Positions 5,655 to 9,209 of a stretch of 9,209 bases of DNA are shown piece by piece. The notes below the pieces were generated by a model, which worked only from the letters and a program-made list of their open reading frames with translations, ran no database searches and was not told the origin of the DNA. Positions within the stretch are counted from its first letter, which is position 1. The number at the start of each line of letters is the position of its first letter. This stretch comes from Bryobacterales bacterium (GTDB lineage Bacteria > Acidobacteriota > Terriglobia > Bryobacterales > Bryobacteraceae). The DNA is taken from the NCBI GenBank assembly GCA_003139735.1, contig PLGA01000285.1, positions 1 to 9,209 of the forward strand. The letters run 5' to 3'. Position numbers and translations under genes: made by a program.

Positions 5655-6672
5655 CGTCAATCAGCACAAGAGCGCGACCGGGGGCGTCCGCCCCACAAAG
5701 CCGCTCACGCGGATTCTGGCGGTGCGGCTGGGCGCCATGGGCGACATGATTCACGCCTTGCCGGCGGTGGCTTCGCTCAAGACAAGCTTCCCCGGCGCGC
5801 GCCTCACCTGGGTGGTGGAACCGCGCTGGGCTGCGTTGCTTGAAGGGAACCCCTTCGTGGACCGGGTGGTTTTGCTGCGCCGCAAGACGGCGGGGGGACT
5901 GCTCGAAAGCTGGCGGGAATTGCGTTCCGAGGAATACGATTTCGCGGTGGATTTCCAGGGGCTATTGAAATCCGCACTGACGGCGGCCTGCGCCAGACCG
6001 CAGCGTATTTTCGGCTTCGATGCTTCGCAGGTTCGCGAGCGGGCGGCGGCCCTGTTTTATTCCGTGAAGACGATGGCCGCATCGGCGCACGTGGTGGACC
6101 GGAACCTGGAACTGGCGGCGGCCGCCGGCGCGACCCGCATTTCGCACGCGTTCCCGCTGCCTGCCGGCGCACCCGAAGGAGAGCTTCCCCCGGGCGATTT
6201 CGTGTTGGCCTCTCCGTTAGCCGGTTGGCGGTCCAAGCAATGGCCGGCCGAGCACCATGCAAGCCTGGCTGCGCGGCTGCGGCGCGAGTTGCATGTCCCC
6301 CTGGTGATGAATCTGCCAGCCGCGGCGAGGCTGCAAGTTCAGGGAGCCGCGCCGCACGTTTCGAGCCTGCCCGGACTGATCCACGCCACGCGGCGGGCCG
6401 CGGCGGTGGTGGGAGTGGATAGCGGCCCGATGCATCTGGCCGCCGCGCTGGGACGGCCCGGCGTCGCCATTTTCGGTCCCACCGATCCAGCGCGCAACGG
6501 CCCATACGGCGGATCGCTGCGGGTTCTCCGCAGCCCGACAGCCGCCACTTCGTACAAGCGCGGCGACGCCATCGACGAGAGCATGCGGCGCGTCACTCCC
6601 GACGAGGTTTTCGAGGCTCTGCGATTTGCGCTTGCCGAACCGCGGCTTTCCGCAGAGGAGCGCGGGGTCTGA
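5635..6672 (+). CDS. waaC: LPS heptosyltransferase I-like (GT9)
   Basis: A 345-residue GT9-family enzyme expected to attach the first heptose to Kdo of the lipid A core. The N-terminal motif ILAVRLGAMGDMIHALPAV (27-45) holds Asp37, corresponding to the catalytic Asp of WaaC. VDFQGLLKSAL (105-115), SPLAGWRSKQWP (193-204) and VGVDSGPMHLAAALGRP (259-275) followed by IFGPTDPARNGPYG are the expected donor-binding features. About 24 poorly conserved residues precede the first strand, so the true start might be further in, but no better ATG is seen. The start overlaps the preceding gene by 20 bases, and the stop overlaps the next ATG (TGATG). The call to family is strong; I over II follows from the motif wording and from the WaaF-like partner upstream. 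Confidence 0.87.
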   Translation: MSSDGANVNQHKSATGGVRPTKPLTRILAVRLGAMGDMIHALPAVASLKTSFPGARLTWVVEPRWAALLEGNPFVDRVVLLRRKTAGGLLESWRELRSEEYDFAVDFQGLLKSALTAACARPQRIFGFDASQVRERAAALFYSVKTMAASAHVVDRNLELAAAAGATRISHAFPLPAGAPEGELPPGDFVLASPLAGWRSKQWPAEHHASLAARLRRELHVPLVMNLPAAARLQVQGAAPHVSSLPGLIHATRRAAAVVGVDSGPMHLAAALGRPGVAIFGPTDPARNGPYGGSLRVLRSPTAATSYKRGDAIDESMRRVTPDEVFEALRFALAEPRLSAEERGV

Positions 6673-7217
6673 TGCCGTTTCCCAAGCCATACGCCGACGT
6701 TGTCGCCAAGCTGCGCGTCCCGAGCGGATTTTTGATTGTGGCCGTGTTTGGGTGGTTCTCGCACCCGACGCGAGTTTCGCTTCTGGTGGGGGCGCCGGTC
6801 GCCCTGCTGGGCCTGGCCTTGCGCGCCTGGGCGGCCGGATGCCTGGCAAAGGATCGCGAACTGGCCACCGGCGGACCCTACGCCTACACACGAAACCCGC
6901 TCTATGTGGGCACGCTTGTGGTGGCGGCCGGGCTGGTGGCGGCGTCCCGCAACATATTGCTGGGCGTAATGTTCGCCGCGGTGTTCACGCTGGTCTATCT
7001 GCCCGTAATTCAAAACGAGGAGCAGCACCTGCGCAGACTCTTCCCCGAGTACGCCGGTTACGCCGCGCGCGTTCCAGCTCTGTGGCCGCGGCTGACGGCT
7101 GCCGGCAAAAGGCCGAATCCTTTTCGCTTCGCTTTCTATCTAAGGAACCAAGAGTATCAAGCCGGATTGGGATTGGCCGCCGGGATGCTGTTTTTGATTT
7201 GGAAAGCGCTGGGTTGA
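6672..7217 (+). CDS. Isoprenylcysteine carboxyl methyltransferase-family membrane protein
   Basis: A 181-residue integral membrane protein with about four or five hydrophobic helices (roughly 18-30, 37-56, 77-95, 98-113 and 164-179). The conserved S-adenosylmethionine-binding signature of the ICMT/PEMT group is clear: TGGPYAYTRNPLYVG at 66-80, then NEEQHLRRLFPEYAGYAARV at 115-134 followed by PALWP. Bacterial members methylate small molecules, lipids or unknown substrates; there are no prenylated CaaX proteins expected here. The start codon overlaps the WaaC-like stop (TGATG), so it is translated as part of the envelope operon and its substrate may be a lipid or LPS component; that is inference. 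The basic, aromatic segment before the last helix (RPNPFRFAFYLRNQEYQ) is atypical of the shortest homologues. Confidence 0.82.
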   Translation: MPFPKPYADVVAKLRVPSGFLIVAVFGWFSHPTRVSLLVGAPVALLGLALRAWAAGCLAKDRELATGGPYAYTRNPLYVGTLVVAAGLVAASRNILLGVMFAAVFTLVYLPVIQNEEQHLRRLFPEYAGYAARVPALWPRLTAAGKRPNPFRFAFYLRNQEYQAGLGLAAGMLFLIWKALG

Positions 7218-7252
7218 GCCTGCCTCGGAGATGCTGGATCTCACTAACGTAT

Positions 7253-7287
7253 TGCTCTCCCGTGAGCGTCAAGCTCACGGGAGAGCA
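7253..7287 (+). terminator. Perfect 15-bp hairpin after the envelope operon
   Basis: TGCTCTCCCGTGAGC (7253-7267) and GCTCACGGGAGAGCA (7273-7287) are perfect reverse complements around the 5-base loop GTCAA. It lies 35 bases after the methyltransferase stop. Only two Ts follow, so it is not a textbook intrinsic terminator, but its stability and position favour transcription termination or 3'-end protection of the envelope-operon mRNA. The rest of the gap up to 7403 shows only a minor 5-bp hairpin (7313-7328). Confidence 0.6.
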
Positions 7288-7403
7288 TTCCGGGCGTAAG
7301 GGATGGCGTGAACTGGCGATGCTGCCAGCCATGTGCGCGGACTGGGGCATGGCCGACTCTGCAGGAAAACATGACTTCCGTGAAAGTGGCGCCGTAGGTT
7401 CCC

Positions 7404-7592
7404 ATGTTCGGGCCGCGTCCGCCGCCCGCTCCTCGCCCGGCATCGCCCGCCGTCGGCCGCTCCGCGTCCGCCCAGAACCAGCGGCGCCTCGCCCGGGATT
7501 TCGCGCAGCGGCTGGGCGTATTCGATTCGGCGCTCGATGACCTGTTCGGTCCTCAAGGTCCGTGGACGCCCGAAGAAGAAATCCTGCCATGA
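7404..7592 (+). CDS. Small protein of unknown function, coupled to HAD gene
   Basis: A 62-codon ORF starting with ATG at 7404. The first half is rich in Pro, Ala and Arg (MFGPRPPPAPRPASPAV) and probably disordered; the second half, ARDFAQRLGVFDSALDDLFG then PWTPEEEILP, looks like an amphipathic helix and an acidic tail. I do not recognise a family. Its TGA overlaps the ATG of the following HAD fragment as ATGA, a common sign of real, coupled genes. The ribosome binding site is weak (AGG within GTAGGTTCCC). It may be a small conserved partner of the HAD gene or a chance ORF. Confidence 0.45.
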   Translation: MFGPRPPPAPRPASPAVGRSASAQNQRRLARDFAQRLGVFDSALDDLFGPQGPWTPEEEILP

Positions 7593-7768
7593 TAGAACTG
7601 TCGCGCCGAGTGCGTCACGTGGTTCTCGACATGGATGGCACGCTGTACCGCGGCGCACGGCTCTTTGCGCCGGCCTTGCCGTTCCTGGAACGCCTGCGCA
7701 GTCTGGGTATCGGCCACACGTTTCTCACCAACAACACCTCTCGCGAATGCAAAACAATGTTGACTTGA
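7589..7768 (+). pseudogene. HAD-superfamily hydrolase (NagD-like), truncated
   Basis: Only 59 codons remain of a gene whose family (HAD subfamily IIA, phosphatases such as NagD) usually has about 250-280 residues. Motif I is intact, VVLDMDGTLYRG (11-22), with Asp14 and Asp16. It is followed by PALPFLERLRSLGIGHTF and motif II, LTNNTSR (46-52). Right after this the sequence becomes ECKTMLT and ends at TGA. Motifs III and IV (the Lys and the acidic pair) are missing, and no other frame downstream continues the family, so this is not a simple frameshift but a deletion or insertion junction near 7745-7755. The start at 7589 overlaps the preceding small ORF by ATGA. The product should be inactive. 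Confidence 0.8.
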
Positions 7769-7788
7769 CTCAGGCGCTGAAGTATTCT
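7760..7788 (+). promoter_or_regulatory. Sigma70-like promoter for the sugar permease
   Basis: TTGACT (7760-7765) and TATTCT (7783-7788) are separated by 17 bases, each one or two mismatches from the consensus TTGACA and TATAAT. Transcription would start near 7795, giving a leader of about 160 bases before the permease. The -35 box sits inside the last codons of the truncated HAD gene, at the presumed recombination junction. Confidence 0.5.
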
Positions 7789-7837
7789 TGTTCCGGTTGG
7801 TCATTCGCGCTCATTTCCCGCGCCGCCGGGCTATCGG

Positions 7838-7942
7838 ATGGGCGTAGGCCGGTTGGCGAAGTGGTTCTTCGCACTCGCCTTGCTATTGTTCATAGCAGTC
7901 GCGTCTTCATGGGCGCACGAGGTTTCCGGAACTTCAACGTGA
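7838..7942 (+). CDS. Possible 34-residue signal-peptide-like small protein
   Basis: A short ORF in the leader of the permease: ATG at 7838, TGA at 7940-7942. It encodes a basic start (MGVGRLAKW), a hydrophobic core (FFALALLLFIAVASSWA) and a short tail HEVSGTST. This is the shape of a Sec signal peptide with a likely cleavage after SSWA, or of a single-helix small membrane protein. The TGA overlaps the AGAGGAAGG ribosome binding site of the permease, so translating it could influence permease start. Its own ribosome binding site is poor. It could instead be the leftover 5' end of an exported protein gene. Confidence 0.4.
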   Translation: MGVGRLAKWFFALALLLFIAVASSWAHEVSGTST

Positions 7943-7957
7943 GAGGAAGGACTGACT

Positions 7958-9004
7958 ATGGTTGTACCTCACAGCTATTCTGTCGCTTTGTTGATGACCA
8001 TCTTGACGATGACCTGCTGGGGTTCTTGGGCCAACGTCGTTAAGCTCGTCAAGAACTGGCGCTTCGAACTTCTTTATTACGACTACGCGCTGGGTATTCT
8101 GCTGACCTCTTTGGCGGCGGGACTCACACTGGGATCGATGGGAAGTTACGGGAGGCCCTTTTGGGCCGATCTGGCGGCCGCTGGCGGACGGAACATCGCG
8201 TTCGGTTTTCTCGGAGGAGTCGTTTACAACATATCGAATATCCTGCTCGTCGGCGCCATGGTCATCGCCGGACTTGGAGTGGCGTTCCCCATCGGCGTCG
8301 GCTTGGCCCTGGTTGTCGGCGTGATCTGGAATTACCTCGTCAACCCCCAGGGCAATCCTGTGCTGTTGTTCACCGGCGTGGCGATGATCGTCTCGGCCAT
8401 CGTGTTGGACGGCGTCGCATACCGATTTCACACCATGGAAAAAGCGGCCAGGAACCCGGAGCTGAAACCGGGGAATTCCGCGGGGCCGGACAAGATCCGC
8501 AAAGGCATTCTGCTGAGCGTGATCGCCGGCTTGCTGATGGGCATGTTTTTTCCTCTCGTCGAGATCGGCAAGAAGGGACCGGGCGGACTGGGACCTTACG
8601 CCATTGGTTTTGTCTTCTCCCTCGGAGTTTTTCTCTCCACCTTCGTATTCAATGCCTACTTCATGAGAAAGCCGGTCGAGGGGAAACCTCTGCGCTTTAG
8701 CGCATACTTCCGCGGAACATCCAAGGAACACTTTTGGGGCATTATTGGCGGCGTGGTCTGGGCTGTGGGTACGCTCTCGAGTTTCGTAGCGGCCAGCGCG
8801 CCGCGGGAGTTGCAGGTAGGACCGGCAATCAGCTATGCGCTCGGCCAGGGATCGACCATGGTCGGGGCCTTCTGGGGCGTTGTCGTCTGGAAGGAATTTG
8901 CCGGCGGCGGATCCCTCGTGAAGCGGTTGCTGGTCCTCATGTTCATTCTGTTCGTGTGCGGCCTCGCGGTTGTCTCCATCGCGCCCCTGTACGCGCGGCG
9001 CTAG
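7958..9004 (+). CDS. GRP/DMT-superfamily sugar permease (RhaT/GlcU-like)
   Basis: A 348-residue inner-membrane protein with about ten hydrophobic helices (roughly 8-25, 40-58, 80-101, 104-125, 135-153, 182-203, 214-236, 258-280, 285-311, 323-344). The organisation, two halves of five helices with a charged loop at about 157-181, fits the glucose/ribose permease group of the drug/metabolite transporter superfamily, related to RhaT and GlcU. Wording such as LTMTCWGSWAN (16-26) and NISNILLVGAMVIAGLGVAFPIG is typical of members often labelled multidrug DMT permease in acidobacteria. It probably imports a sugar with protons; the substrate is unknown. The start is well set by AGAGGAAGG (7942-7950), 7 bases upstream. 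A sugar-degrading secreted protein gene follows, which suits a sugar uptake role. It carries its own promoter and looks complete. Confidence 0.87.
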   Translation: MVVPHSYSVALLMTILTMTCWGSWANVVKLVKNWRFELLYYDYALGILLTSLAAGLTLGSMGSYGRPFWADLAAAGGRNIAFGFLGGVVYNISNILLVGAMVIAGLGVAFPIGVGLALVVGVIWNYLVNPQGNPVLLFTGVAMIVSAIVLDGVAYRFHTMEKAARNPELKPGNSAGPDKIRKGILLSVIAGLLMGMFFPLVEIGKKGPGGLGPYAIGFVFSLGVFLSTFVFNAYFMRKPVEGKPLRFSAYFRGTSKEHFWGIIGGVVWAVGTLSSFVAASAPRELQVGPAISYALGQGSTMVGAFWGVVVWKEFAGGGSLVKRLLVLMFILFVCGLAVVSIAPLYARR

Positions 9005-9033
9005 GGGCCCGAAGGACGGCCAGTTGACCAGGC

Positions 9034-9068
9034 GCCGGATCGATTCCCATCTTAGCTAGCGATCCGGC
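9034..9068. repeat. 9-bp inverted repeat between permease and next gene
   Basis: GCCGGATCG (9034-9042) is the exact reverse complement of CGATCCGGC (9060-9068), with a 17-base spacer containing the AGCTAGC-like run. It lies 30 bases after the permease stop and 29 before the next start. It lacks a T run, so it may be an operator for the following gene or a loose terminator hairpin. Confidence 0.45.
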
Positions 9069-9081
9069 TCCTGCCGCGGCG

Positions 9082-9090
9082 TGCCACAAT
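9082..9090 (+). promoter_or_regulatory. Possible extended -10 box before the secreted protein gene
   Basis: TGCCACAAT fits TG-N followed by a TATAAT-like hexamer (CACAAT). Transcription would begin at or near 9097, the A of the start codon, suggesting a leaderless mRNA. No -35 box is evident at the usual distance, so this is a weak call. Confidence 0.25.
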
Positions 9091-9096
9091 ATCGGG

Positions 9097-9209
9097 ATGA
9101 AGACCATGGCGTTGGGCGCCGCGCTGGCGTGTGCGCTCCTGGCTCCCGCCGGCGCGAGCGGAGCCGATAACCAGCTTACGGCGCAAGAGAAATCCGCCGG
9201 CTGGCGGTC
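9097..9209 (+). CDS. Secreted DUF1080-like (3-keto-disaccharide hydrolase) protein, N-terminal part
   Basis: The first 37 codons are present; the gene runs off the window. MKTMALGAALACALLAPAGA is a clear Sec signal peptide, with cleavage expected after ASGA (residue 23). The first mature residues, DNQLTAQEKSAGWR, match the LT-x-x-E-x-x-AGW opening that in DUF1080 proteins leads into a LLFDGKT-type segment. These concanavalin-like domain proteins, abundant in acidobacteria and planctomycetes, act on 3-keto-glycosides or other carbohydrates in the periplasm. Only 14 mature residues are visible, so the family call rests on a short stretch. The ATG at 9106 is an alternative start. The sugar permease upstream fits a carbohydrate role. 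Confidence 0.6.
   Translation, partial: MKTMALGAALACALLAPAGASGADNQLTAQEKSAGWR

Noticed and set aside
5804..6505. 233-codon minus-strand ORF
   Set aside because: Antisense to the WaaC-like gene, Pro/Arg-rich and without motifs; a compositional shadow.
7934..8731. 265-codon minus-strand ORF
   Set aside because: It is antisense to the permease, is rich in His, Gln, Asp and Arg with no family resemblance, and the permease's ten helices explain the coding signal.
1..9209. CRISPR array, tRNA, rRNA, transposase or integrase
   Set aside because: I saw no regularly spaced direct repeats, no cloverleaf or rRNA-like stretch, and no recombinase motifs on either strand.

Overview
The window is high in G+C, with codon usage and gene content that fit a Gram-negative soil bacterium. 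Two heptosyltransferases imply a lipopolysaccharide outer membrane. The Anbu-type protease cluster, the GRP-type permease and the start of a DUF1080-like secreted protein together suggest an acidobacterium of the Solibacter/Bryobacterales kind. That placement is inference from gene content only.

Layout. (1) Positions 1-2045, plus strand: the end of an alpha-E (DUF403) protein, an Anbu-like proteasome-related peptidase and a transglutaminase-like protease. The first two overlap by ATGA and the third follows 15 bases later with a strong ribosome binding site. This is the known Anbu gene neighbourhood. (2) Positions 2046-4110: a less G+C-rich, accessory-looking segment whose genes all lie on the minus strand. 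In transcription order these are a second proteasome-fold (Ntn-hydrolase-like) protein with an N-terminal Ser instead of Thr, a RelE/ParE-like protein, and a small protein whose GTG start overlaps the previous stop. A 335-base gap with small hairpins and a possible gene remnant separates it from block 1. (3) Positions 4228-7217, plus strand: a tightly overlapping envelope operon of WaaF-like heptosyltransferase, a degenerate cytidylyltransferase-like protein lacking the usual catalytic HxGH, WaaC-like heptosyltransferase, and an isoprenylcysteine-methyltransferase-like membrane protein. A perfect 15-bp hairpin follows. (4) Positions 7404-7768: a small unknown ORF coupled by ATGA to a HAD hydrolase that stops after its first two motifs. 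(5) Positions 7760-9004: a good sigma70-like promoter begins exactly where the HAD gene breaks off. It is followed by a 34-codon signal-peptide-like ORF and a ten-helix GRP/DMT-type sugar permease. (6) From 9097: the signal peptide and first mature residues of a DUF1080-like secreted protein, cut by the window edge.

The most unusual items are the Ser-type Ntn-hydrolase-like protein about 2 kb from an Anbu operon, its pair of small toxin-like neighbours without a recognisable antitoxin, the apparently dead nucleotidyltransferase kept between two heptosyltransferases, and the recombination-like junction inside the HAD gene. All function calls rest on reading motifs by eye; no database search was possible.
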